DNA of 64,000 bases, taken from Diogma glabrata (Eukaryota > Arthropoda > Insecta > Diptera > Cylindrotomidae). How positions within the stretch are numbered: the first letter of the stretch is position 1; every line of letters starts with the position of its first letter. Location of the stretch: contig OY856186.1 of the NCBI GenBank assembly GCA_963693315.1, forward strand, positions 98,550,556 to 98,614,555, written 5' to 3'. Made by a program: the position numbers and the translations under genes. Of this stretch, positions 30,780-41,470 are shown piece after piece. The notes under the pieces are model-generated. The model was not told the DNA's origin, did no database searches, and saw only the letters and a program-made list of their open reading frames with translations.

Positions 30780-32054
30780 CCATTTAGGAGCATAGGGCGT
30801 CTACTAGACTGGACCATCTGACTCTGTTCGGGGCAATCGCTTTCAGTTCACCCCATGTCTTACCGATTTGTTTTGCTTCAGCTAGCACCGTTTTCTTCCA
30901 CGTCATGGGTGGTCTTCCAACTCTCCTTTTACCTTGTGGATTCCACTCTAGGGGACATCCTTGTTATATCTTTAGCTGATTTCCTCAGTGTATGTCCTAT
31001 CCATCTCCATTTCCTTTGTTTTATCTCGGACTCTCGTCTAACTGCTCTGTCTGCCGTAGAAGTTCCTGGTTACTGATGGTGTTCGACCAGAAGCATTTGA
31101 TCAGTCTTCTCAGGCATTTGTTCACAAACACCTGTAGTTGATTTGTGATCTTCTTTGTGTGTTTCCACGTTTCACACCCATACAGCAGTACTGACTTGAC
31201 ACATGAATTGAACATTCGTAGCTTTGTCTTTCTTGACAGGACGGATGCATTCCAGATCTTGTGAAGCATATTGACCGTATTTCTAGCTTTGTTAATACGC
31301 TGACTGATATCTTCTTCAGTCCCGCCTGTTTTTGCTACAGTACAACCAAGGTACACAAATTTGTCGACTTCATCCACTTGTGTATTGTTGATGGTAATCG
31401 GTGTTATCGTTTTGGTGTTCAATCTCATAGACTTTGTTTTCCTGATATTAATGTTGAGACCGACTTCATGTGCAAGGGCTGATAGCTTCTGTATTTTCTG
31501 CTGCATGTCCGTATGTGTGTGTAAGTAGACAGATGTCATCTGCGTAGTCTAGATCATTGATCCGGCTTGTTGTGTTCCATTGGATTCCATTTGGACTTGC
31601 ATCATCGAGCTTTCTCATGATACTATCTAGTACTATCAGGAATAGTAACGGGGATAGTACACAGCCTTGTCTCACTCCTCGGTGGTTGTAGTATTTATCA
31701 CTTTGCTGTCCGTTGTATTGTATTCTGTTTCCAGCATCCCGATACATTTCTTTGATTAGATCAACTATTTTCTTCGGGACGCCCATTTCACAAAGTGTCT
31801 TCCATATCGCGCTTCTGTTAATTGAGTCGAAGGCGCGTTCAAAGTCCACGAAGAGGAGATACAATGGTGAATTCCATTCGTTTCATTGCTCTATGATGAT
31901 ACGGATTGTGTTGATATGATCGGTACAGCTTCTTCCTGGTCTAAAGCCAGCTTGTTCATTTCTTAGTTTCATATTAATTGATGGAGATATTCTTTCGAGA
32001 ATGATCATCGCTAGTATTTTCATTATTGTGTTGAGCAGAGATATACCTCTCCAA
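30780..32054 (-). pseudogene. LINE RT second half and C-terminal domain
   Basis: Reading resumes after the hAT insertion with RGISLLNTIMKILAMIILER and NEQAGFRPGRSCTDHINTIR. After a break near 31870 come LLFVDFERAFDSINRSAIW (catalytic D), NHRGVRQGCVLSPLLFLIVL and LDYADDICLL (YADD). A shift near 31500 leads to LSALAHEVGLNINIRKTKSM, VYLGCTVAKTGGTEEDI and LYGCETWKHTKK. The C terminus near 30780-31060 is preserved in broken frames up to the A tail. The catalytic residues remain but the frame does not. Confidence 0.85.
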
Positions 32055-32114
32055 CAGTGGCGGATTATGCCTTTAAGGGGCCTGAGGCGGAACAAAATTT
32101 TGGGGCCTAAGATT

Positions 32115-33826
32115 TTACCAAAAATTTTGCAAATGAGTTTGATTAAGACTATTTCTTAAATAATTTTTTATCCGCTTCAGAACGGAGAAAGATCGTTCCC
32201 TACTTGCGTTGCATATCGGCAATGTAAGAAATATTTTTAAAATAGTTTCCACATTGGGAAATGAAGATTGCAGGCCATCAATGATTACCTTGTACATCTT
32301 AAATGGACAAGTGATGTTCTCTTCTTTTATATATTTTAAAAAATGATGTACTTCGTCTTTAAAATATTGTACTTCTATATCCCTCGCATATGTATTTGAC
32401 AATTCTAAAATACACTTGTCAACTTCATCACTGGATATATTTTGACCAAAAATAATTTAAAATTATTTAAAACAGTTTCATATGTGGACGTTCTGGTAGA
32501 CATTTCAGTGGCAAGTCTATCACAGATCATATTGTGAGTATTTATAATAAACAATTCTCGTCCTACTAGCTGTGTATCATTTGCAGATGATTCATCATAC
32601 ATAATTTTGCGTTTTCTTTTTCGTCCTTCTTTGTAGCTAATATTGTCTGTTAATAAGTTTGCTTGCTTTTCTATGCTCTCAAAATCATTCCGAACATCCG
32701 TTATAAATTGTGACAAAGAATTAAGCAGTTTTACTCCTTGTAATAAGTTCGTTTGAATATTTTGAAATGATTTTCTAGTACTATTGATTCTTTGCAATAA
32801 TATATCCCATAGATCGGTTAATAAGGCAATTCATATTCATCGGAAGAGCTAGCTAATTTTTTAACCTCAACTTTAGTAATCGGTTTTTCGTCTTCATTTT
32901 CGCTAATTTGGATAAGAACGCTTTTAATATTTTTGTAATTAAACCGCAAGACGGATACTGCATCAGCTCTTGTAGACCATCTTGTCACTTAATTTTTTAA
33001 TATGTTTGGAATTAGGATCGGAAAAATTATCAATAAGCAACTTCCATCTGTGAGTAGATGAAGAAAAGAATACATATATATTTTGGATAAAGTTAAAATA
33101 ATACACCGCAGTGGAATAAGCATCTGCAGCATAATTTCCAATTAAATTAAGCGTATGACTTGTACAAGGAATAAAAATGGCGGTCTCACTTAGAGTTTTA
33201 ATTCTGGCTTGTAAACCATTATATTTTCCGGCCATATATGTTTGACCGCGACAATTTTTAATATCCTAAGACAAATTGTTTAAAGTTTTCAAAATAAGTT
33301 GTGCTAGATATTCTGAATTGTGATTTTCAATTTGTAAAAATCCAAAAATCGTTCTCTCGCATCGCCCACTTTATCAATGTACCTTAATATAAAACTTAGT
33401 TGGTCAGTGTGGTTCGTGTCTGGCGTAGAATCAACAATAATTGAATAATATAAAGAGTCCTGAATTTCTTGAATTAGGTGTTCTTTTACTTCAGTTCCCA
33501 TTAAATTTATAAATTCATCCCATGTGGTGTGTGATAAATAACTTACATTACCTTTTCCTGGATGGCTGTACCTCTCCAAATGATTTTTAAGAAAATCATC
33601 AAATTGGGGATAGGTACTCAATGCATGTCATAAAATTTCCTTTTCTGTTCGAATCAATATCTTCTCGATGACCACGAAATGCTAAACCCAAAGTAGCTAA
33701 TAGCTTTACTGTAGCTGCAACTCTTTTTAAAACTTCCCGCCAGCATTTTTGTTGTACTTCAATTTCACGAGCTATTTGAGTATCAATACGTCCAGTTACA
33801 AACAATCTTTTTTTCAAATTTTTCAA
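32115..33826 (-). pseudogene. hAT transposase pseudogene, DUF4371/dimerisation type
   Basis: Five minus-strand frames follow the usual order. 33599-33826 has KCWREVLKRVAATVKLLATL and GLAFRGHRED. 33304-33621 has FLKNHLERYSHPGKGNVSYL, then SIIVDSTPDTNHTDQLSF, a DUF4371 catalytic-aspartate region. 32963-33235 has MAGKYNGLQARI and FIPCTSHTLNLIG (CxxH-type motif). 32405-32797 is the helical insertion, and 32115-32402 ends in LPICNASRERSFSVLKRIKN, the C-terminal hAT dimerisation domain. Several frameshifts separate them. The N-terminal zinc-finger region expected upstream was not recognised and may have been lost near the insertion at 34027. Confidence 0.85.
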
Positions 33827-34026
33827 ACAAATTTTTTAGACAATCTTTTTTCCAATCAACGTTGATAAAACGAAATATACAACTAAAGCTAAAACACCTA
33901 TACTATATCAATCATATCATATGGAAACCCTTTTCAAACGTTAATCCAAATGATGAATTTAGCATGTATTGTATAAAAAATACATGGATTTTAAGCATAC
34001 AATAAAAGATTTCAATTCATACGCAT

Positions 34027-34712
34027 GGAGGGATCAGTTTTTATTAATTTGTAAATTTTTTTCTATTTTTTGATCCACGGGTGTGACAACCCCGCGTACT
34101 CCAGTCCCTGCTATTGGCATATGAGTTAACGTGAGATATCACATACCACTGGCAATAGCAGTGAGATATCACTAGCCAAGGTGATATCTTAGGGGTGCTG
34201 GCGGATGAACTGTATTCAGTCAACGGTAGCACTCTCAATCCTAGCTAATGAATATTCCTTGGTGCTGGAACGCTGTAGCTTGCTCGAAGAAACGAGTCTT
34301 CATATAACTATATATCTGAGCTTTAATCATTGAAAAATATACTGCGTCCCATAATCAAGGATTATGCCATTAGCTGGACTATTGGCAAACCAATTATAGT
34401 TTTGTTCCTGCAAATTTTTAAAACAAATTTGCTTTTTATCTTTTATTTTATTTTTATTTTCCCTATCTTATCACGAAATATTGGCCTATGTCATATTTTA
34501 TATGTGATAGGATTTATGGTTTAGTTATCCATTATTTAACAAAAAAATATTAAAAAAAAAACAAAAAAAACAGATTTGCGTCCATTAACATCCTTAGAAC
34601 GCATGTTGTTGTGGGACCTTGGTCTTAAAAGGTTTTTATGTGTTGTTGTGACACATATTGTAATGCCTACTACACATCACATTTTATTAAAAAAAAAAAA
34701 AAAAAAAAAAAA
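34027..34712 (+). mobile_element. Short LINE-derived element (5' leader + 3' UTR), copy 3, best preserved
   Basis: At 686 bp this is the cleanest copy. It starts GGAGGGATCAGTTTTTATTA, carries the whole leader (GTGTGACAACCCCGCGTACT, GTGAGATATCACATACCACT, TAGCTGGACTATTGGCA, TCACGAAATATTGGCCTATG, GTGATAGGATTTATGG) and passes directly to TTAGAACGCATGTTGTTGTG, GGACCTTGGTCTTAAAAGG and GTGTTGTTGTGACACATATT, ending in a ~24-base A tail. The LINE stop codon context (GGTCTTAA) is kept, so the deletion joins the leader to the last ~12 codons. It lies inside the hAT transposon at 32055-35314. Confidence 0.85.
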
Positions 34713-35322
34713 TTCTACACGTTAAAAAGTTTTCATTTATTTAGTTATATATGAAATTAATCTAAAATATGTACAATTATATGCTTAAAATTGATGTTTT
34801 CAGTTTAATGCTTTCAATAAATTGTAGGTCTTAAAAGAAATCCAAAATCATTGATGAAAACATAAAACTCAAATATACTTCAAATATCCAAAAAATACTT
34901 ATCTGGATTTTGTTTTTATCAATAATTTTGCGATTGATATAATAACAGCCCATTGCAAATAAAGTTTTAGTATTAATATTCATTCGTAACAGTGGAACTT
35001 TTCAAAACAAAATGTTTTTTTATTATACAAATTGGAAAACGAATTTCTACATTAAAAAATTATAAGACTATCAAATTAGAATTATTAAAATAAATACATA
35101 CATGAAAAAAAGTAATACAAATTGACAACCTAGCACTTTTACATGTGGGATAATATTAAAAAAATCTTTAGGTTTAAAAACTTTGGTTGAATGAACGCAG
35201 TCATATGATATTTGAATACCTATAAAATATCAATACTATTTGTAGCGAGGGGGCCCCTGTGCATGTGGGGCCCGAGGCGGCCGCCTCTTCCGCCTCTATG
35301 GTAATCCGCCACTGCTCTCCAA

Positions 35323-36930
35323 TTTTTGCATTCTCTTAGATCACCTTTCTTTGGGATTGTTATGGTTAAACCTTCTTTCCATTTGGTTGGTATTTTACCT
35401 TCGTTCCATACATCAGCTAATAGTGGTGTTAGAGCTTCTGCTGTTGTGTTTACATCTGCTTTGAGTAATTCTGCTGATATATTATCTGTACCAGCAGATT
35501 TGTTATTCTTGAGTTTCTGTATGGTATCTCTAACTTCTCGTTCCGTTGGTGGATGGGTGCTGATAGTTTCGTTATAGTTGTCATCCGGAGACTGCAAGTT
35601 ATTTTCATGTTGGTGGCAGTTGTCTTCGAAGTATTCTTTCCATCTATTTAGCTGCTGTTCATGTGTTGTGAGGGTTTGACCAGATTCATCCTTTATTGGT
35701 GGAGTGTTTGTATATTTGTTGGTGACCTTTCTCACGCATTTGTGTAGTGTGCGCATATTTCTATTAGCTGCTGCTGTCTCTGCAGTCTTGAGAATGCTTT
35801 CTGTATATCTTCTGCGATCATTCCTTGCCATGCCTTGCCTTTGAACTTGTTTTGCTGTACTTTCATATTTGCTGCGGATCTCGGTTGTGTTCTGGTGACA
35901 CAATTGCAACTTGAGCTGACGACGCTCATTAATTTTCTTCCAGGTATCATCGCTAATCCATGGTTTCCGTGATTTGTCTTGGTATCCAAGCATATCTGTA
36001 GCAGTTTTGACGTAAGCTTCTTTATACTTGTTCCCATTTTTCATCAATGCTGGTGGTTTTGTTGTTTGGTAGATTGAGCTGGAGCGATTCTTTGAAGATA
36101 TTATTTGTATTTTTGTCGCTCAATCTGTTCATGTTAAATTTTCTCTGACATGACTTGTTGTGTTTTACATCGGCTGGTTTAATTTTGAATGTTGCAATTA
36201 CCAGTTGATGGTCGCTGTGTATGTCTGCTCCTCGCTTTGCTCTGACGTCTTGCAGTGAGGATAGAAACTTCTTATTCACCAGTACGTGATCAATTTGATT
36301 CTTGGTTCTTCCATTTGGTGATGTCCAAGTGTATTTGTATGTTCTTGTGTGGGAACTTGCTGCCTCCTATGAATAGTTGATTTGTAACACAACAATCGAT
36401 GAGCCTATCTCCATTACTGTTACGTGTTGAATCTAGCGCATGTTTGCCCATGACTGATTCCATTCCCGTGTTGTCGGTTCCAATTTTGGCATTGAAATCA
36501 CCTTGTATTATTTTGATGTCATTTCGGTGTGCACTACCCAGTGTTGCTTGGAGCTGTTCGTAGAATTCATCTTTTGTCGCATCATCAGCTTCTTCGGTAG
36601 GTGCATAGCACTGTATGATCGTTGTATTTCTAATTTTCGATTGGAATCTTGCTGTTATTATTCTGCTACTGCTACATTCGAGAAGTGCTTTCTTCGCGTT
36701 AGGTGTTGTTAATATTGTTACGCCTTGTTCGTGTGTGTTGGATTTACCAGAGAACATCATGCAATTTCCTTCGCTTGTTGTTAGCTCTCCGCTGTTTTTC
36801 CATCTTACTTCACTGAGTCCTAGTATCTCGATGTTATATTCTTTCATTACTTTCTCAACTTGTGCTAGCCTCGATGTTTCTATCAGAGTTCTGACATTCC
36901 AGTTTCCTACTCGTGTCCGGGTACGGTAGC
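35323..36930 (-). pseudogene. LINE endonuclease and first half of RT
   Basis: Frames in order: RVGNWNVRTLIETSRLAQVE (endonuclease start, ~36910), YNIEILGLSEVRWKNSGE with the catalytic glutamate, CYAPTEEAD, GDFNAKIGTDNTG, then after a shift near 36285 VRAKRGADIHSDHQLVIATF (endonuclease end, SDH). After another shift near 36040 comes the linker (WISDDTWKKINERRQLK) and RT motifs QKLKNNKSAGTDNISAELLK and TITIPKKGDLRECKNWR. The frame then runs into the hAT terminal repeat. Confidence 0.85.
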
Positions 36931-37159
36931 CAAGGGTCGATATTTGATTTTCCGGTTTTGTTTTGTTTCAATTTTCTTTCTAGTATTCGTTTCTTTAATC
37001 ATTTTGAATTTTGGATTCACCTTTCGGATTATTGGGTGATTGGGCCATCGAATCCTAGTCAGTTTCCAGGGCTGCTGGATAAGGTATACTGGCATACCGT
37101 GGGCGAGATATTCCTGCTTCAATGTGCTAGAATCATATTTCCATATTTTTTCTGATGAA

Positions 37160-37210
37160 GTTCCCAAGCGGTCACGCGTTTAAGTTGGAACCCTTCCCAG
37201 TGTTGCTTAA
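37160..37210 (-). promoter_or_regulatory. 5S-rRNA-like segment near the LINE 5' end
   Basis: On the minus strand 51 bases run from TTAAGCA to GACCGCTTGGGAAC. In insect 5S rRNA (from memory of the Drosophila sequence) the same two blocks lie exactly 51 bases apart end to end, with GGTT..ACTTA between them at the same offset. I count about 36 of 51 identities. These blocks cover boxes A, IE and C of the 5S internal promoter, so this may recruit TFIIIA and RNA polymerase III. It lies 43-93 bases inside the LINE's 5' boundary. Confidence 0.65.
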
Positions 37211-37264
37211 CTTCCTTGTGAGTGATGTTGTCCACTTCTCCATCTCGCCCACCATATGGTAATT

Positions 37265-37735
37265 AGTTATATGCATTTTTTTATTGTATTTATGCCAAAT
37301 GACGGCAAAAGTCAGACCTGTATGTTTTAAACTTTCTTTACTTAAAACTTTCCTTGTCTCTAAAATTCTTAACAAATTTCGAGTCGGCCTGTATCAAAAT
37401 AAGAAAAACATTAAAAAGTCATGAAAGTGCGAATAAAATTCGCTCGTCAAAGGTTCCGTGAATGTAGAAGAACACAATATCAAAAATTATTGACAAAAAG
37501 TTGTGTTGTAATGTCCTTATATATCCAGACCATAGACGCATAACAAAATAAATGTTAAATTGTAAATGCCAATAGTAAATTACAATCAAATCTACATTGA
37601 TCAAAAATGGCAAAAAAAATGTTAATTCAGGTTAAATCTTATCCATAGATGTTGTTGGTAACTTAAGAAAGATTCAATTACACCAGCTTGTAAATGGATT
37701 AAATTTGATTATTTTTTCGGTCAATCAAGTGTTGA
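37265..37735. other. No gene recognised
   Basis: Unique-looking AT-rich sequence between the LINE and the satellite. The frame at 37419-37613 (minus) has no motif. Confidence 0.4.
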
Positions 37736-39540
37736 AATTAGGGGGTGGAGAGGCTACATCCTAAAAATATTTTTTTTCCAATAACACAAAAACTATGCAT
37801 TGCAAAATTCTAAAAAAATTGTAATGTTTCTTAAATTATATACTCTCCCCACACTCATCCCCTAAACACGCAGAAATATAATTATTTGAGTCTTCGCTAC
37901 GATTTTCATTCAAAATTTACCAATCTTCCTGTCTCTGTGAATTTTTTCAAATTTTTCTGCCGATCATCGTCGAAACGTGGGGGGGGGGGGGGGGGGCGGA
38001 ACAATCTGAATTTTGCACTTTCTTGTCCATAACTCAAAAACTGTGCACCCAAAATTTCTAAAAAAAAATTGCAATAATTTTTAAGTTAAGTGTTCTTTCA
38101 AATGACACCCCACTCGCTTGGGTCAAAAAAGGTTTTTTTACCCTTTCTACCCCCGCCCCTAAACACGTAGAAACATAATTATTTGAGACTTCGCTATAGT
38201 TTTCATACAAAATTTACCAAATTTCCTAACTCTATGAATTTTTACAAATTTTTCGGCCAATGAGTGTCGAAACGTCCTGGGGGGAACGGTCTGAATTTTA
38301 CACTTTTTTGACAATAACTCAAAAACTGGGCACTGCAAAATTCTAAAAAAACTGCAACGAATTTTAAATTAGGTGCGCTTTCAAATGACACCCCACTCGC
38401 TTAGGTCAAAAAAGTTTATTTTTTCTCTCTCTACCCCGGTCCCCTAAACACACACAAATATAATTATTGGAGACTTCGCTTTAGTTTTCGTACAAAATTT
38501 ACCAAATTTCATAACTCTGTGAATTTTTACAAATTTTTCTGTCAATCAGTGTAAAAACATATGGGGGGGACGGTCTGAATTTTGCACTTTTTTGATTATA
38601 ACTCAAAAACTGGGCACCGCAAAAAAAATTGCAAAAAATCTAAAAAAATTGCAACGGATTCTAAATTAGGTGCTCTTGCAAATGACACCCCACTTGCTTG
38701 GGTCAAAAAAGATTTTTTTCCCTCTCTACCCCCGTCCCCAAAACACATAGAAATATAATTATTTGAGACTTCGCTACAGTTTTCATACAAAATTTACCAA
38801 ATTTCCTAACTCTGTGAATTTTTACAAATTTTTAGGTCAATGAGTGTCGAAACGTCCTGGGGGGAACGGTCTGAATTTTACACTTTTTTGACAATAACTC
38901 AAAAGCTGGGCAACGAAAAATTCTAAAAAAAATTGCAATGAATTTTTAATTAGGTGCTCTTTCAAATGACACCCCACTCGCTTAGGTCAAAAAAAGTTTA
39001 TTTTTACCCTCTCTACCCCGGTCCCCTAAACACACAGCTATATATTGGAGACTTCGCTATAGTTTTCGTACAAAATTTACCAAATTTCTTAACTCTGTGA
39101 ATTTTTACAAATTTTTCTGTCAATCAGTGTAGAAACATATAGGGGGACGGTCTGAATTTTGCACTTTTTTGAATATAACTCAAAAACTGAGCATCGCAAA
39201 ATTCTAAATTGCAACGAATTCTAAATTAGGTGCTCTTTCAAATGACACCCCACTTGCTTGGGTCAAAAAAGGTTTTTTTTACCCTCTTTACCCCGGTGCC
39301 CTAAACACACAGAAATATAATTATTTGAGACTTCGCTATAGTTTTCATACAAAATTTACCGAATTTCCTAGCTCTGTGAGTTTTTACAAATTTTTCTGTC
39401 AATCAGTGTCGAAACGTAGCGGGAGGGGGCGGTCTGGAATTCGCACTTTTTTAAAAATAACTCAAAAACAGTGCATCGCAAAATTCTAAAAAAAATTGAT
39501 TTGTTTTCTAAATTAGGTGCTCTTTTAAATAGTGTTTTTA
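37736..39540 (+). repeat. ~285-bp satellite array, about six units
   Basis: The landmark AATGACACCCCACT occurs at 38101, 38384, 38681, 38965 and 39241, giving periods of 283, 297, 284 and 276 bp. Each unit includes GGTCAAAAAAG, CCCTAAACACA, GAGACTTCGCTA, AAAATTTACCAAATTTC, AGTGTCGAAACG, GGTCTGAATTTT and AACTCAAAAACTG. Partial units lie at both ends. A run of about 17-18 G is embedded near 37980-37996. Units are diverged, so the array is not very young. Confidence 0.85.
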
Positions 39541-40020
39541 CCCCTTCTCATATCCACTGCCTTAATAAATCTAATTATGAGTATATGACACTTTTATATT
39601 TTTTATTAAAACCTTACTAATTATTCTATCATTCCAAATACATTTGAAAACTTTCGTTTATTTAGGTTCGGAGCTAATCGAGGTAAAACACACGAAAAAA
39701 ACGTCATTATTCAAAATTATACAAAAATGGTGAGGTGTAAAACTCCAAAATAAACTTTTAAGGAATACTAAAATGAAGCCCTTTCATATGATACCCTACT
39801 TGAATCTATAAAAAAATGTATTTTCTAAAAGGTCTCACATCGTACCCCTGTAAACACAACGAAAACCACTTTAGTTTTATTTGTATCCGCCATTTCATGT
39901 GAACAGATTAGTGTTATACACACCTCAAATTTCAAGCTCATAGCATTTATAGTTTACGAGATAATCGATATAATGTGAAATTCCGTATAAAAAACGGAAC
40001 CCTAAAAACTAAAAGACACG
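39541..40020 (+). repeat. Satellite-adjacent repeat ending in ACGGAACCCTAAAAA
   Basis: TTTCATATGATACCCTACTT and GGTCTCACATCGTACCCCTG echo the landmarks of the adjoining satellite in diverged form. The segment ends GTGAAATTCCGTATAAAAAA followed by CGGAACCCTAAAAA. From memory this terminal phrase is common in dispersed arthropod repeats, but I cannot name the family. Confidence 0.4.
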
Positions 40021-41204
40021 TCATATTAACTTGTATTTATTATTTTCACTAACGATTGCCAAAGTTTAAAGGGAAGTGGAAATGATCGAGTTCACAATAC
40101 TGGCGTCTTGATTCGAATTTCCATCATATAAGAAATAAACAACGCATACAGCGCACAATAAAATTAAGGTATTAAAAACAGTATATTAAGTGACAATTTC
40201 TACCTTCGTCGTAGGAAAATATTATGATGAATAAATGAACTCCATTTTGAATTGTTCAATTGTAATGCAGATGTTTGTCTTTTCCCACAACAGCAATGTT
40301 TCTTAACTGAGGTATACGCATATATGTTAAATAAGTTAAAATCAACTTTAACTTATAAATAACCTTTTTCTCTAATTTCGAAAAACTTGAACAGAACTAA
40401 AGGATTTTTTATTGGATTAGAAGAATAAATTCATTTCAAGAATGGCACGAAAAATCAATTTATAAAAAATAAAATGTCTTTATTTAATTTATATCCCTTT
40501 ATTAAAAATCGTAAATAAAAGAAGGTAATCTTAAACAAAGTTATAGATCGATTTTTTTTTTAACAGACACTTTTTGTTTTATTATACTGAAATTTTCATT
40601 AATTTTTGAAAATTTAATTTTCCAAATGAAAAAAATTTAAGAAAAGTAATATTGTAAGCTTTTTTATCAGAAAAGAAGTGGAAGGTAAAAGCATTATTAA
40701 AAAAGTTTGAGCTTTGTCGTTCTTAAAGTAACACAATGGGGTAACAATAATAATATTACCCCAACTGTATTATCTCTAAAATAAAAATGATTATTAGGAG
40801 ATGATAAGGGATTATGAAGGATACAATTTTATGGAAAACAAATTTTTGTGAATAGATAATATAATGATTTTCCTCTTAATTTAATTGATGATTGAAACGA
40901 AAGTTTTTCGTATCAGTCATGTTGAGAGTTTTTGAAGCTTACAAAAAATAATTTCACCACTTATATCATTAATCACATAAGTTGGCTATAGGCGTACCGT
41001 CACTAAAAGAATTATAACAAAACTTTCAACCTCAAATCAGCTGCATAATTTCCAAGGCATTGCATAATTTGCTTAGCCAATTGTGTGTCTTGCCCGCATC
41101 TGTGCGTAAACTTATGGCTGTTAACAGTTTTTATATTACAAAATTTAAACGGAAGTAAAAGTGATGAAAGCCATGGTTGTTGCATTGGAAATTAACTATT
41201 TATT
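40021..41204. other. No gene recognised
   Basis: AT-rich sequence with no coding motif. A short GGGGTAACAATAATAATATT / ATTACCCC inverted pair lies near 40738-40765. Confidence 0.4.
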
Positions 41205-41470
41205 TGTTGCTGATCTCGCTGTTTTTTATAAGTATCGTCACCAACAATGCTTATATGAAAATGGATATCTTAAACATATTATCTCCCTGTTTTAATCGAA
41301 AACTCCTTTACTCGGTTCGTAAAAACATCCAAACTGTCGAGATTACACGTTGTTATACTGTTACTGAAGACAGAACAGAAGGATTGCTTTAGCGATATGT
41401 TGATGTGACGTCTATGTTTGAAGAGTTATTCATCTATTGTTGTGACAAATGTTGAATCACTATTGAATGT
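41205..41470 (+). mobile_element. 5'-truncated LINE fragment (C-terminal codons and 3' UTR)
   Basis: GTTGCTGATCTCGCTGTTTT and TAAGTATCGTCACCAACAAT match the intact LINE at 28586-28625. Then TTACACGTTGTTATACTG and CTATTGTTGTGACAAATG continue through the end of the ORF and the 3' UTR in diverged form. The open frame at 41177-41392 is a remnant in the wrong frame after the first ~20 codons. Confidence 0.65.

Larger units (their letters stand above)
32055..35314 (-). mobile_element. hAT transposon (ZMYM1/DUF4371-type) inside the LINE
   Basis: The 13-bp perfect terminal repeats CAGTGGCGGATTA (32055-32067) and TAATCCGCCACTG (35302-35314) are flanked by a perfect 8-bp duplication CTCTCCAA (32047-32054, 35315-35322). 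Subterminal GAGGCGG motifs mirror each other. The interior encodes a broken transposase on the minus strand and has itself received a short LINE-derived element at 34027-34712. Length is 3260 bp, about 2.57 kb without that insertion. Confidence 0.92.
30757..37252 (-). mobile_element. Complete LINE with 12-bp target duplication, split by a hAT transposon
   Basis: A perfect 12-bp duplication CATATGGTAATT flanks it (30745-30756 and 37253-37264). Read on the minus strand it starts GTGGGCGAGATGG, carries a 5S-rRNA-like segment, an endonuclease, a reverse transcriptase and a C-terminal domain, and ends in a ~16-base A tail. Without the 3260-bp hAT insertion and one 8-bp duplication it is about 3.23 kb. 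The frame is broken in several places. Its clade differs from that of the LINE at 25334 (YADD-type RT, GWxxR.. C-terminal style). Confidence 0.85.
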
